Assembly (NCBI RefSeq): GCF_003946655.1
Contig: NZ_RHOV01000001.1
Span: 1 to 64,000, forward strand
Origin: Lapidilactobacillus achengensis
GTDB lineage: Bacteria; Bacillota; Bacilli; Lactobacillales; Lactobacillaceae
Direction of reading: 5' to 3'
Length of the DNA: 64,000 nucleotides
In this document: piece by piece, positions 8,133 to 17,197 of the stretch
How the letters are laid out: every line of letters begins with the position of its first letter
How positions within the stretch are numbered: position 1 is the first letter of the stretch
Translations under genes and position numbers: made by a program
The notes under the pieces: model-generated
Seen by the model: only the letters and a program-made list of their open reading frames with translations
Databases searched by the model: none
Told to the model about the DNA's origin: nothing

Positions 8133-9425
8133 ATGTTTGTTGATCAAATAACAATTGAAGTAAAGGCCGGAAAAGGCGGCGATGGTGCGGTTTCGTTTCG
8201 TCGTGAAAAATTTGTTCCCAATGGGGGACCGGCTGGTGGTGATGGCGGACATGGTGGTTCGATCATTCTTGTCGGTGATGAAGGCTTGCGCACGTTGCTA
8301 GATTTCCGCTATCGGCGTCATTTCAAGGCCGCCGCTGGGGAAAAAGGCATGAATAAGAGCATGTACGGTCGTGGCGCGGAAGATACCTATATCAAGGTTC
8401 CCACGGGCACCACGGTTACGGATGCCGATACCGGCGAGGTTTTAGGAGATATTGTCGCGAATCATCAAGAGCTGGTGGTCGCGGCTGGCGGTCGTGGTGG
8501 TCGCGGCAATATCCATTTCGCGACGGCCCGGAATCGCGCGCCTGAAATCGCTGAAAATGGCGAACCCGGTGAAGAACGCTTTTTGAAATTGGAATTAAAG
8601 GTTCTGGCGGATGTTGGCCTGGTCGGCTTCCCGTCGGTGGGGAAATCCACCTTGTTGTCAGTGGCGACTTCTGCCAAACCTAAGATCGCCGCTTACTCAT
8701 TTACCACCTTAGTTCCCAACTTGGGCATGGTCCAATTAGACGATGGCCGTGATTTTGTGATGGCCGATTTGCCTGGATTGATTGCGGGCGCGGCTCAAGG
8801 AGTCGGGTTAGGTATTCAGTTCCTCCGCCATATTGAGCGGACACGGGTGATTTTACACTTGGTGGATATGGATCCCGATAATGGTCGGGAACCGTTGACG
8901 GATTATCAACAGATCCGCCATGAATTGGCGCAATATGATCCGCGTTTGTTGCAACGACCAGAGTTGATCGTCCCGACGAAAATGGATCTTCCTGGCGCAG
9001 CGGAACGGCTGGCGGATTTCCAAGCGGCTTTGCAAGCGGCTGGGGAAGAAGCGGAATTTATGCCGATTTCCAGTGTTAGTCATCAAGGGGTCCAACCACT
9101 TTTACAGCGCACCGCTGATCTGTTGGCTACGGCGCCGGCGGTTGATCCAATCATGGCGCAACCGGACAAAGATGTGCTTTACAGCTTTGATGAAGATCAA
9201 GCGGCCGGCTACACGATTGAAGAGGTAGCGCCGCATGAATTTGAGGTTCATGGTGACCGAATCGAGAAATTCGTGAAAATGACCAATTTGGATCACCAAG
9301 ACGGCATTATGCGGTTCGCCCGGATTTTGCATAACTGGGGCATCGAAGACGCGTTGCGGGAGCATGGCGCGGAAAATGGTGACAGCGTAACGATCGCTGA
9401 TTTCGTGTTTGACTTCGTTGAGTAA
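8133..9425 (+). CDS. obgE: GTPase ObgE
   Basis: Obg is an essential GTPase that acts in 50S ribosome assembly and links it to growth and stress signalling. The 430 residues give the Gly-rich OBG fold (1-158; [17 protein letters not shown]), the G domain (about 160-335) with G1 [10 protein letters not shown]3 ADLPGLI and G4 PTKMDLP, and the C-terminal OCT domain (about 350-430) typical of Gram-positive Obg. The G4 motif reads TKMD rather than NKMD, a variant I recall from lactobacilli. The ribosome-binding site AGGAGG (8116-8121) supports ATG 8133. No terminator is obvious before the next gene 72 bp downstream. Confidence 0.97.
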   Translation: MFVDQITIEVKAGKGGDGAVSFRREKFVPNGGPAGGDGGHGGSIILVGDEGLRTLLDFRYRRHFKAAAGEKGMNKSMYGRGAEDTYIKVPTGTTVTDADTGEVLGDIVANHQELVVAAGGRGGRGNIHFATARNRAPEIAENGEPGEERFLKLELKVLADVGLVGFPSVGKSTLLSVATSAKPKIAAYSFTTLVPNLGMVQLDDGRDFVMADLPGLIAGAAQGVGLGIQFLRHIERTRVILHLVDMDPDNGREPLTDYQQIRHELAQYDPRLLQRPELIVPTKMDLPGAAERLADFQAALQAAGEEAEFMPISSVSHQGVQPLLQRTADLLATAPAVDPIMAQPDKDVLYSFDEDQAAGYTIEEVAPHEFEVHGDRIEKFVKMTNLDHQDGIMRFARILHNWGIEDALREHGAENGDSVTIADFVFDFVE

Positions 9426-9497
9426 ACTCGGCACTTTTGGTGGTTGTTGGCACGAAAAAATTTATTTTAGATTACAAGAATTAAGGGGAGAATCGTC

Positions 9498-11486
9498 ATG
9501 CAGCGAAACATTCGCATGAAAAGAAGGTATATCAATGGGTTTAACGGGCTGCGGGCGCTAGGCGTGATCGCGGTGATTTTATATCACCTCAATCCGGATG
9601 TTTTTCGTGGTGGTTATTTAGGCGTGCCGATTTTCATGGTGCTCTCTGGTTATTTGATCACGGATCATTTACTGGCTGATTTGCGCCAAAAGGGGCGTTA
9701 TGATTACCGTGGGTTTTGGCTACGGCGCATCAAGCGGTTGTATCCAACCTTGATCACGATGTTAATGGCGACGGCGGGTTATATCGTTCTTTTTCAACGC
9801 GACCTGTTGGCCAATTTACATCGAATCGTCGCGACAAACTTGATCTACCTATATAATTGGTGGCAGATCTTCAATGGGCAGTCTTATTTTGAGCGGTTTG
9901 CCAATAACGAGTCGCCCTTTACCCATTTGTGGACGCTGTCGATCGAGGGACAATTCTATCTGTTATGGCCGCTGTTGGTGATGGGAATCTGGCGTTGGTC
10001 AAAGCGCAAGAAAGCGACCGTGTTCTGGACCAGCATCGGGTTGGCGGTAGTTTCGGCCGGCTTGATGGCTTTGCTCTTCAATCCCAGCGCCGATCCCAGT
10101 CGGATCTATTATGGGACGGATACCCGGGCGTTCTCGATTCTCTTAGGGTGCGCCTTAGCGGTGGTTTGGCCCAGCGGGGAGTTACGCGGTAAATTGGCCT
10201 TAGGCGATCGCATTGGTATCGATATTATCGGCTTGATTGGTTTCGCAGGGATGATCTGGTTGACTTTGGCGCTGGATGCGCGGTCGTCTTGGCTGTATCG
10301 GGGCGGTATGGTGCTGTTTTCGCTGTTCACCGTAGTTTTGGTGGCGGTTGTTGCCCATCCTGGCGCCGATTGGGATCGTTTATTGACGAATCCGCTGTTT
10401 AATTGGTTAGGGAGTCGTAGCTATGGCATTTATCTTTACCAGTTTCCAGTCATGATCTTCTTTGAAGGCCGGATGCGCAATATCGCTGATCATCCGATTT
10501 TGTACCCAGTGATCGAAGTGATCTTGATCCTACTGTTGAGTGAGGCGTCCTATCGCTTTATTGAACGCCCCTTGGCTCGTTTTGATTATCGCCAAACATG
10601 GACTTGGTTCAAAGCCCTGTTCACCACGCCTAAAAATCGGGGAATGTTGCGTCAACGTTTCGTTGCTGGGATCATGAGTTTGATCATGATCCTAGGCCTG
10701 ATCGGCGTCATTCAGGCGCCTAGTGTGCGTGCGAACACGGCGGATCATTCGGATTTGGCCAAAACGATCAAGAAAAACGCCGCGCAAACCAAGAAAGAAA
10801 ACGCTAAAATTGCGGCGGCCGCGCGCTCTTCAGCTGCGGAAAGTCGCAAGGCAGCGTCGGACAAATCGTTAAGCGAGTCCTTGAGTATCTCGGCGAGCAA
10901 ATCCAGTGCCGCGGAAGAATCCGAGGCGGCTAAGAATCCGGTCAACCAAGATTTGGAGAAGTATGGCTTGACCCAAGTTCAGCTCCATGCGGCGCAAAAT
11001 TTACAGATCACCGGGATCGGTGATTCTGTCATGCTGGGGAGCGCGGAAGGTTATAAGCGAATCTTCCCGAAAATGTACTTGGACGCTACGGTCAGTCAAC
11101 AAGTTTATACGATCCAGCCCAAAATCAAGGGTTTGCTGCAACAAGGCTTAGTCGCGACTAATGTGCTGGTGGGATTGGGCACCAACGGCTCATTTCAGGC
11201 CAACGATCTGGACGAGATCATGCATTTGTTTGGACCAGATCGCAATGTTTTTTGGATTAATGTGCATGTGCCGACTCGGGCGTGGCAGAATCAGGTCAAT
11301 GCGGACCTGGCCGCCGGCGCCAAACGCTTCGCGAATTTACATGTGATTGATTGGTATGGCTACTCGAAGGCGCATGAAGATTGGTTTGCTAAAGATGATG
11401 TCCATCCTAATCCCACCGGGTCACCGTACTATTACACTTATGTTGCCAAACAGATCCTGACGACTTTGGCAGCCGCAGACAAGTAG
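9498..11486 (+). CDS. Membrane O-acetyltransferase with SGNH domain (OatA-like)
   Basis: A 662-residue enzyme that probably moves acetyl groups across the membrane and attaches them to cell-wall polymer, as OatA does for the muramic-acid C6 hydroxyl. The first ~380 residues are an Acyltransferase_3 domain with about ten hydrophobic segments (start GFNGLRALGVIAVILYH). A charged Ala/Ser-rich linker (about 415-480) leads to an extracellular SGNH esterase-fold domain with Ser510 (GDSVM), GTNG, and the D633-D-V-H636 pair. All catalytic elements are intact. AGGGGAG precedes ATG. The exact polymer modified cannot be read from sequence. Lactobacilli often carry several paralogues. Confidence 0.88.
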   Translation: MQRNIRMKRRYINGFNGLRALGVIAVILYHLNPDVFRGGYLGVPIFMVLSGYLITDHLLADLRQKGRYDYRGFWLRRIKRLYPTLITMLMATAGYIVLFQRDLLANLHRIVATNLIYLYNWWQIFNGQSYFERFANNESPFTHLWTLSIEGQFYLLWPLLVMGIWRWSKRKKATVFWTSIGLAVVSAGLMALLFNPSADPSRIYYGTDTRAFSILLGCALAVVWPSGELRGKLALGDRIGIDIIGLIGFAGMIWLTLALDARSSWLYRGGMVLFSLFTVVLVAVVAHPGADWDRLLTNPLFNWLGSRSYGIYLYQFPVMIFFEGRMRNIADHPILYPVIEVILILLLSEASYRFIERPLARFDYRQTWTWFKALFTTPKNRGMLRQRFVAGIMSLIMILGLIGVIQAPSVRANTADHSDLAKTIKKNAAQTKKENAKIAAAARSSAAESRKAASDKSLSESLSISASKSSAAEESEAAKNPVNQDLEKYGLTQVQLHAAQNLQITGIGDSVMLGSAEGYKRIFPKMYLDATVSQQVYTIQPKIKGLLQQGLVATNVLVGLGTNGSFQANDLDEIMHLFGPDRNVFWINVHVPTRAWQNQVNADLAAGAKRFANLHVIDWYGYSKAHEDWFAKDDVHPNPTGSPYYYTYVAKQILTTLAAADK

Positions 11487-11528
11487 CGCCACGGCGAACT
11501 GCGGTGGTGCGACGACTAGCACCGCATC

Positions 11529-11546
11529 GGCCAGTCATGACTGGCC
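11529..11546. repeat. Perfect 18-bp palindrome after the acyltransferase gene
   Basis: GGCCAGTCATGACTGGCC is its own reverse complement, flanked by AGC..CGCA and TGCGGCT that extend the stem imperfectly. It could be the core of a weak terminator, since CTTTA follows, but a proper T tract is missing. It lies 42 bp after one gene and 53 bp before rnz. Confidence 0.5.
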
Positions 11547-11599
11547 AGTTTGTTGCGGCTTTACCTGTTATCAAAATTTGAATTAAGGTATGTGATCGA

Positions 11600-12529
11600 A
11601 TGGAGTTAGAGTTTCTCGGAACCGGAGCGGGGGTGCCTGCTCGCGGCCGTAATGTTAGTAGTTTGGCCCTTAAAATGTTAGATGAACGAAATGAAATTTG
11701 GCTGTTTGATTGCGGTGAGGGGACCCAACAGCAGATTTTGCAAACGGCGATCCGCCCGCGCAAAGTGACCAAAATCTTTATCAGCCATTTACATGGCGAT
11801 CATTTATACGGGTTGCCCGGCTTCCTATCCAGTCGCTCCAATCAAGGCGGGATCGAGCCCGTTGATCTTTACGGACCGATCGGCCTGAAGCAATACGTTC
11901 AGACTTCCTTGAAAACAACTGGAACGCGCTTGGGTTACCCGCTAAACTTTCATGAATTATCTGGGGCTGGCGTGATTTTCGCCGATGCGGGTATCACCGT
12001 CACGACGTTACCATTGGATCACCGGATCGCTTGTTTCGGTTATCGCGTGGTTGAAGCAGACCTTCCCGGTGAGTTATTAGTGGCAAAATTACGCGAGTTG
12101 CAGGTTCCCTCAGGCCCGATTTATGGTAAGCTAAAGGCAGGTCAGCAGGTGACTTTGCCCGATGGTCGCCAGTTGGATGGTCGTGATTTTGTGGGTCCGA
12201 ATAAACCCGGTCGTATCGTGACCATTATTAGTGACACGCGGCAGACGCCGAATATTTTAAAGTTGGCGGAACAAGCCGATGTGTTGGTCCACGAAAGCAC
12301 CTTCAGTCAGGCTGAGGCTCGCTTAGCGCATCAATATTTCCATTCTACGTCGACGCAGGCGGCCAAGGTGGCGCAACGAGCGCATTGCCACCAATTGTTG
12401 CTTACTCATATTTCCGCTCGCTATTTGGGCAAGGGTGTGCATCAATTGCAGTCTGAAGCGCAGCATATTTTCAAGGCAACTCGGGTAGTCAATGATTTCG
12501 ATATTATCCCAGTCCCTTTCGCGGATTGA
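11600..12529 (+). CDS. rnz: Ribonuclease Z
   Basis: RNase Z cuts the 3' trailer from tRNA precursors, chiefly those lacking an encoded CCA. The 309-residue product is a metallo-beta-lactamase fold enzyme of the usual bacterial length, with the zinc motif H63-L-H65-G-D67-H68, a further aspartate in IISDTRQTPN, and the distal HIS motif (LLTHISARY). It complements cca in this window, which adds the CCA that RNase Z leaves missing. AAGGT at about 11585-11589 serves the ATG. Confidence 0.95.
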   Translation: MELEFLGTGAGVPARGRNVSSLALKMLDERNEIWLFDCGEGTQQQILQTAIRPRKVTKIFISHLHGDHLYGLPGFLSSRSNQGGIEPVDLYGPIGLKQYVQTSLKTTGTRLGYPLNFHELSGAGVIFADAGITVTTLPLDHRIACFGYRVVEADLPGELLVAKLRELQVPSGPIYGKLKAGQQVTLPDGRQLDGRDFVGPNKPGRIVTIISDTRQTPNILKLAEQADVLVHESTFSQAEARLAHQYFHSTSTQAAKVAQRAHCHQLLLTHISARYLGKGVHQLQSEAQHIFKATRVVNDFDIIPVPFAD

Positions 12530-12550
12530 GTGATCAGGAGGTAATCGAAT

Positions 12551-13351
12551 ATGACAGATTCTGATTTGGCATTACGGCATAAAGTCGTCGTCATCACCGG
12601 CGCTTCTTCAGGGATGGGACGTGATATTGCGCTAGAGGCGGCCAGTCGCGGCGCGCGGTTGTTTTTGTTGGCGCGGCGGGTCCCTGAATTGATGGAAGTT
12701 AAAGCTCAGTGTGAACGGCTGTCTCATGAAACAACGACAGTTATTCCCGTTGATTTAGGTGATCTTGACGCCTTGGAGGCGGCGGTTGCAGAAATTCGTG
12801 CGGCCACACGCCAAGTGGACGTCTTGGTCAATGCGGCTGGCTTTGGTGATTTTGAAAGCTTCACCGACATTCCGGTGGCGCGGATCGAGCAGATGTTCCG
12901 GGTCAACGTGCTGGGGTTAATGATTTTGACGCGGGAATTGGTGCCGTTGTTGGTCAACACGCGGGGCCATATCATCAATTTCGGTTCGATGGCGGGTAAG
13001 ATCCAAACACCGAAATCAGCGGTTTACGCGGCGACGAAAGCGGCTGTGATCGCCTTTTCCAACTCGTTACGCCTGGAGGTCAAGCCTTTGGGAATCAAGG
13101 TCACCACGATCAATCCCGGCCCGGTCAAGACTGATTTCTTCGCGACCGCTGATCAAGGCAATCAATATTTGGCTAAAATCGCTTGGTTGGCGCTAGATTC
13201 TGAACGCTTGGCGCAGCGGATCGTCGGCGTTTTTGGCCGTGATGTGCGGGAAATCAATACACCGTGGATCATGGAAGTCGCCGCGCGCATCTATCCATTG
13301 GTGCCGCATTTAGGTGATTTCTTAGCCAGCACATTAGGCAATCAGAAATAG
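12551..13351 (+). CDS. Short-chain dehydrogenase/reductase
   Basis: A 266-residue classical SDR enzyme using NAD(P)H. It has the TGASSGMG nucleotide-binding turn near residues 17-24, the NAAG structural motif, the catalytic serine in NFGSMAGK, and Y159-x3-K163 (YAATK). The substrate cannot be deduced; DltE-type and YqjQ-type SDRs of Firmicutes are similar. AGGAGGT precedes the ATG by about 8 bases, and the gene begins 21 bp after rnz and ends 12 bp before the LapA gene, suggesting one transcript. Confidence 0.85.
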   Translation: MTDSDLALRHKVVVITGASSGMGRDIALEAASRGARLFLLARRVPELMEVKAQCERLSHETTTVIPVDLGDLDALEAAVAEIRAATRQVDVLVNAAGFGDFESFTDIPVARIEQMFRVNVLGLMILTRELVPLLVNTRGHIINFGSMAGKIQTPKSAVYAATKAAVIAFSNSLRLEVKPLGIKVTTINPGPVKTDFFATADQGNQYLAKIAWLALDSERLAQRIVGVFGRDVREINTPWIMEVAARIYPLVPHLGDFLASTLGNQK

Positions 13352-13363
13352 GGGTCGGGTAAA

Positions 13364-13774
13364 ATGAAAAAGCAAACGAGTTTCATTATTGGGCTAGTAC
13401 TCGCTTTAGTCGTGGTTATCTTTGCGGTTTTGAACGTGGCGCCAACCGTGATCAATTTCGGGTTCGTTAAAGTCAAACTACCACTGATCATTATTCTGAT
13501 CCTGGCTTTGATTTTGGGTGCGCTGATTGCGCTGTTGTTGTCAACTACGGGGAGTATTTCCCACAAACGCCAACAAAAGCAATTGACGCAAGAAATCAGT
13601 TCATTGAAGCAGAACCAACAGGCAACGATCGACCAAGCGGTGGCTGACGCCCGAGAAAAGCAACGGCAAGAATTGAAGGAAAAAGAGCAAACCATTGCCG
13701 CTCTTGAGGCGCAGTTATCAGACCAGCGCGCCTCCCATCAAATGGCCGGTGGTTCCAACGAATCCGAGCAATAA
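13364..13774 (+). CDS. LapA-domain (DUF1049) membrane protein
   Basis: A 136-residue protein with two membrane helices (about 5-28 and 40-62) separated by the short FGFVKVKLPL segment typical of LapA/DUF1049, then a cytoplasmic coiled coil rich in Lys, Glu and Gln (about 66-120). E. coli LapA takes part in envelope-lipid balance; the Firmicute versions have no established function. The sequence is consistent with a small membrane scaffold. It is the last gene of the rnz group. Confidence 0.8.
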   Translation: MKKQTSFIIGLVLALVVVIFAVLNVAPTVINFGFVKVKLPLIIILILALILGALIALLLSTTGSISHKRQQKQLTQEISSLKQNQQATIDQAVADAREKQRQELKEKEQTIAALEAQLSDQRASHQMAGGSNESEQ

Positions 13775-13854
13775 TGTTGGCGGTTGACAACTGGCGCCGG
13801 TCAGCGACCACGAAAAAAATCGGCAGCGCGACTGACGAGAAAGTTAAATTTTAC

Positions 13855-13883
13855 TTGCCATCAAGGAACATTGATAGTATCAT
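13855..13883 (+). promoter_or_regulatory. rpmF promoter
   Basis: TTGCCA (13855-13860), a 17-bp spacer and TATCAT (13878-13883) make a clear sigma-A promoter 78 bp before rpmF. Confidence 0.7.
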
Positions 13884-13961
13884 GGATAGGTGAACGAAAA
13901 CAGCATCTATTACGTTGCTTTGATCTCGCTTAAATAGTTGATTTGAAAAGGAGTTTTTAAA

Positions 13962-14150
13962 ATGGCAGTCCCTGCACGTCGCACTTCTAAAATGAAAAAG
14001 CGCCAACGTCGTGGTCATATCAAGTTGCAAACACCTAACTTGCAATTCGACGCGGCAAATGGTGAATATCGCTTGAATCATCACGTTTCCCCTAAAGGTT
14101 TCTACAAGGGTAGCCAAGTGATCAAGAAGGCTGAAGAAGCTAATAATTAG
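13962..14150 (+). CDS. rpmF: 50S ribosomal protein L32
   Basis: A 62-residue basic protein beginning [19 protein letters not shown], the signature of L32. The four zinc-binding cysteines of the C+ form are absent (the segment reads NLQF...NHHV), so this is the zinc-independent form usual in lactobacilli. AAAAGGAG precedes ATG. It is transcribed alone, between its own promoter and terminator. Confidence 0.96.
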   Translation: MAVPARRTSKMKKRQRRGHIKLQTPNLQFDAANGEYRLNHHVSPKGFYKGSQVIKKAEEANN

Positions 14151-14170
14151 TCCGCTTAGCGGGCTTTTTT
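14150..14170 (+). terminator. rpmF terminator
   Basis: GTCCGC and GCGGGC pair around a 3-nt loop (TTA), followed by six T residues. The first base is the last base of the rpmF stop. Confidence 0.75.
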
Positions 14171-14246
14171 ATTTGTCCAATTCTGGTAGCAAGGCTAGCT
14201 AGTTTTCATTATGATGTGTTAAACTGGTGCTAGTGAGGTGTCATAA

Positions 14247-14819
14247 ATGGAAAAGCAAAAGTTTGCCCAATATTTACAACAGATCCAAGTGCTGACAATT
14301 CCTCGGTGGAGCGAATTGCCGCAATTTGATTTGTACATGGATCAGGTGGTCAGCTTCATCAACAAAATGTTGGAGCCCCTTGAGTTCGATGAGTTAACCC
14401 CGGCGATGATCAACAATTATGTTAAGGCGGGTTTGGTGCGGGCGCCGCAGAAGAAGCGTTATAGCCAGCAACAACTGGCCCGGTTGATCGTGATCGCGAT
14501 CTTGAAAAGTGTTTTTTCGATTGGCGAAATCAAACAAGGACTGCATTTGGTGGTCCATCCGGACAAGAATTCCCAAACCTACGATTATTTCGTGACCGTC
14601 TTTTTGAAAACAATTCAAGATGTGGTCGGCGACTTCGCCAACGAAGTGGTGATCACAGCGGCGAAACAGGACGATTTGGTGGTTGAAACCACCAATTTAG
14701 TGAAGTTAAGTTGTAGCGCCGTCGTTCAGCGGACGGTGGTCTTGAAGCTTTTAGGCAAGCTGGAGGCCCAACAAGCCGAGGAAGCCACACTGAAAATCGA
14801 GGAGAGTCAGAAAAAATGA
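14247..14819 (+). CDS. DUF1836 domain-containing protein
   Basis: A 190-residue protein of the DUF1836 family found throughout Firmicutes. The central segment (about 48-95; TPAMINNYVKAGLVRAP, KKRYSQQQLARLIVIAILK) resembles a MerR-like helix-turn-helix, so a DNA-binding role is possible but not established. It has no signal peptide or membrane segment. GAGGTG precedes ATG. Its stop overlaps the next start in an ATGA, so it is translationally coupled to the nucleotidase-like gene. Confidence 0.75.
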   Translation: MEKQKFAQYLQQIQVLTIPRWSELPQFDLYMDQVVSFINKMLEPLEFDELTPAMINNYVKAGLVRAPQKKRYSQQQLARLIVIAILKSVFSIGEIKQGLHLVVHPDKNSQTYDYFVTVFLKTIQDVVGDFANEVVITAAKQDDLVVETTNLVKLSCSAVVQRTVVLKLLGKLEAQQAEEATLKIEESQKK

Positions 14820-16366
14820 AATTAACGATTCTATCTACCAGTGATACCCACGGCTATCTATTGCCCACTGACTATACTAGCCGCAACAGTCAGAAATCAT
14901 ATGGGTTAACGCGGGCGGCTACGGTGATCAAGGAACAAGTCGCCGCGGCTGGTGCCGATCCAGTGCTGGTGATCGAGAACGGCGACTTCCTGCAAGGTTC
15001 TCCCTTGGCTTACTATGCGGCCAAGGTTAGTCATGATTTGCGGCCGTTGTCCCAAGCTTATAACCAAATTCCCTACCAAATCGGCATTGTTGGTAATCAC
15101 GAATTCAATTATGGCGCTGATTATTTAAGGACCGCAATTCAACAAAGTTCTCGTCATTTTCTTTGCGCCAATATTTTAGACGCCAGCGGGCAACCTGCTT
15201 TTGGACAACCCTATGAGCTTGTGCGATTTGGTGCTCTGACGGTCGCTGTGCTTGGGTTGACCACGCAATACATCCCGCACTGGGAAGCGCCAGAGAAAAT
15301 ACAAGGGCTTCAATTCCGGTCAGCTGTCGCTACCGCCGAAGACTATGTTCCTAAATTACGAGCATTGGCCGATGTGGTTGTGGTCGCTTATCATGGTGGT
15401 TTTGAGCGTGATTTGACCACGAACGCGCCCACCGAAGCGTTGACTGGGGAAAACGAAGGCTCGGCGTTGGCGTTGATTCCAGGAATCGATGCCTTAGTGA
15501 CTGGCCATCAACATCGGGAATTAGCGGCTCAATTAGGCACGGTACCGATCACCCAACCAGGTTCAAAAGGGGAATTCGTCGGGAAAATCACGTTGACGGT
15601 GAATGAAGCCCAACAGGTGACCGCTAGTCAGGCCGAATTATTGCCAACGGGAACTGCCCAACCAGCGGCAGAATTAGTGAACGCCTTGACGCCCACCAAT
15701 CAAGCGGTGGAGGATTGGCTTGATCAACCTTTGGGCACAACGACCGGCGATTTGACGATTACCGATCCGATGGCTGTACGATTACGGCCGCATCCTTATA
15801 TCCAGTTCGTCCAAGATGTTCAGCGCGCGGCCACTGGCGCGAAGATCTCCGGCACCGCCTTGTTCAACAATGACGGTCGCGGTTTTGACCACGTGATCAC
15901 CTTCCGCTCGGTGCTGACCAACTACATTTATCCCAACACCCTCGCCGTGGAAAAAATCACAGGCGCTGATTTACGCGCAGCCCTAGAGCAATCGGCGGAA
16001 TATTTCTCGCTGGATCCACAGGGTCAGATCGTGGTTTCCGACCGCTTTAAGCAGCCAAAGCCGCAGCATTATAATTATGATATGTACGCGGGCATCAATT
16101 ACGTGATCAACGTGGCCCGCCCAGTCGGCCACCGCATCACCAGCTTAACTTATCAAGGAGCGCCAGTTCGCGATGATCAAGCGCTGACAGTAGTGATCAA
16201 TCAATATCGGGCCGTTGGTGGTGGCAATTACGCCATGTTTAAGGCGGACAAGATCGTCCAGGAAAATCCGGCGGATATGACGGAACTGATCGCTGATTAT
16301 TTACGGCAACATCCGCAGGTCAGCGCTAAGACCGAGGATAATTTCCGCGTGATTGCCCAAGATTAG
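14816..16366 (+). CDS. Cytoplasmic metallophosphoesterase / 5'-nucleotidase family protein
   Basis: A 516-residue two-domain phosphoesterase. The N-terminal calcineurin-like domain (about 1-215) carries the metal-binding blocks STSDTHG, ENGDFLQGSP, GNHEFNYG, YHGG and TGHQHRE. The C-terminal 5'-nucleotidase domain (about 290-480) has the substrate-loop motifs NNDGRG and YPNTLAVEKITG. Unlike secreted UshA or CpdB it has no signal peptide or cell-wall anchor, so it probably acts in the cytoplasm on a nucleotide or cyclic nucleotide; the substrate is unknown. Its last codons are shared with the first copy of a 132-bp direct repeat. Confidence 0.85.
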   Translation: MKLTILSTSDTHGYLLPTDYTSRNSQKSYGLTRAATVIKEQVAAAGADPVLVIENGDFLQGSPLAYYAAKVSHDLRPLSQAYNQIPYQIGIVGNHEFNYGADYLRTAIQQSSRHFLCANILDASGQPAFGQPYELVRFGALTVAVLGLTTQYIPHWEAPEKIQGLQFRSAVATAEDYVPKLRALADVVVVAYHGGFERDLTTNAPTEALTGENEGSALALIPGIDALVTGHQHRELAAQLGTVPITQPGSKGEFVGKITLTVNEAQQVTASQAELLPTGTAQPAAELVNALTPTNQAVEDWLDQPLGTTTGDLTITDPMAVRLRPHPYIQFVQDVQRAATGAKISGTALFNNDGRGFDHVITFRSVLTNYIYPNTLAVEKITGADLRAALEQSAEYFSLDPQGQIVVSDRFKQPKPQHYNYDMYAGINYVINVARPVGHRITSLTYQGAPVRDDQALTVVINQYRAVGGGNYAMFKADKIVQENPADMTELIADYLRQHPQVSAKTEDNFRVIAQD

Positions 16367-16485
16367 ACTTGGGTGGTTGGTATTGGGGCATCTGATTAAA
16401 TTTGTCCGTTGGCGTTCGCCTAATTGCAGGTATGCTGGGTTTGGATGCGGACGCAACCGCCTCAGGCCGTTTGTCGTGGCTGGAA
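16354..16485 (+). repeat. 132-bp direct repeat R, copy 1
   Basis: This copy aligns without gaps to 16945-17076 (offset 591 bases) with about 13 mismatches, nearly all in the first 37 bases. The copy begins inside the final codons of the metallophosphoesterase gene (TGCCCAA). It also forms the left arm of a large inverted structure spanning 16422-16637. Confidence 0.9.
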
Positions 16486-16637
16486 CGCGGTGGACGCTGT
16501 TTTGAGCCAACCCGCAAAGTGCGCGGCTTGTCTCAAAATCAGGTCTTTGTCTAAGTGATAAATCACTAAGACAAATTTCACCGCTGAGCCACACGTCCTG
16601 AGGCGGTTGCTAGGCAGAATTGCGCCTATCTGCAATT
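16422..16637. repeat. Large nested inverted-repeat structure
   Basis: Paired segments, outside to inside: AATTGCAG 16422-16429 with CTGCAATT 16630-16637; a 14-bp perfect pair, GCAACCGCCTCAGG 16453-16466 with 16597-16610; GTGGCT 16476-16481 with AGCCAC 16587-16592; GCGGTG 16487-16492 with CACCGC 16579-16584. Inside lie two hairpins: TTTTGAG/CTCAAAA (16500-16538, containing CCGC/GCGG) and a 14-bp stem with one mismatch at 16546-16575. There is no T tract after it, so it is not a simple terminator. No coding potential is seen. Confidence 0.8.
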
Positions 16638-16944
16638 GAAGTTGGGTATTTGACGAAGTGCTTTTGCAAGCTAGCGGTCAAAATAATGGCCAACTTTTGG
16701 GGTGGTACGGCAATGCCAGCGGATTTGAGGTTATCAGCTAGACTATTTCAAGTCGTGCAATCGTGTTGACTGAGCATCACGCCAAATCGTCCACGAGTAC
16801 GATTCGGCCGATTCATCCAGAACTTGCTTGAGTTCTTCAGGTCAACTATTCCGTTGTTACCAAGATCGAGCTAGTGACCTCTAACCATGATCGTCAATTG
16901 CGGAGATCTCTATCAATTGGACATAGCTTGTCAATTAGCGCGAG
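16638..16944. other. Gene-free spacer between R copies
   Basis: I see no gene, promoter with both boxes, or long inverted repeat in this stretch. It separates the large inverted structure from the second R copy. Confidence 0.5.
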
Positions 16945-17076
16945 TGCCCAAAATTAGACTTGAGCGTTGGCGCTGGGTGCATCTGATTAAATTTGTCCGT
17001 TGGCGTTCGCCTAATTGCAGGTATGCCGGGTTTGGATGGGGACGCAACCGCCTCAGGCCGTTTGTCGTGGCTGGAA
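16945..17076 (+). repeat. 132-bp direct repeat R, copy 2
   Basis: The copy matches 16354-16485 and holds the same left-arm blocks (AATTGCAG, GCAACCGCCTCAGG, GTGGCT). The matching right arm is missing downstream; instead the repeat runs directly into the hairpin module at 17077. Confidence 0.9.
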
Positions 17077-17192
17077 ACGTGTTCGCCGACCCAGCTCCCT
17101 GCGCTTAGCTACGCAATCGTTCCGGAAGCAAAATACAGCTTCCAAAACAATTGCTAGGCTTATGCTCAGGAGCTACCCAGGTCGGTTCACAC
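17077..17192 (+). repeat. Long hairpin module H, copy 1
   Basis: One extended hairpin of about 115 nt. Stems: GTG/CAC (17079-17081, 17188-17190), CCGACC/GGTCGG (17086-17091, 17180-17185), AGCTCC/GGAGCT (17093-17098, 17169-17174), GCAAT/ATTGC (17113-17117, 17150-17154) and GGAAGC/GCTTCC (17124-17129, 17138-17143). Copy 2 at 45375 has different bases in nearly every stem but the same pairings, while unpaired blocks such as GTGTTCGCC, TGCGCTTA and GCTACCC are conserved. Confidence 0.85.
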
Positions 17193-17197
17193 TCTGG

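Noticed and set aside
14816-16366. 5'-nucleotidase-like protein considered as a secreted virulence-type nucleotidase
   Set aside because: No signal peptide, lipobox or sortase signal at either end.
16766-16794. TTGACT as the -35 of a promoter driving the structured region
   Set aside because: No acceptable -10 at 15-19 bp spacing follows.
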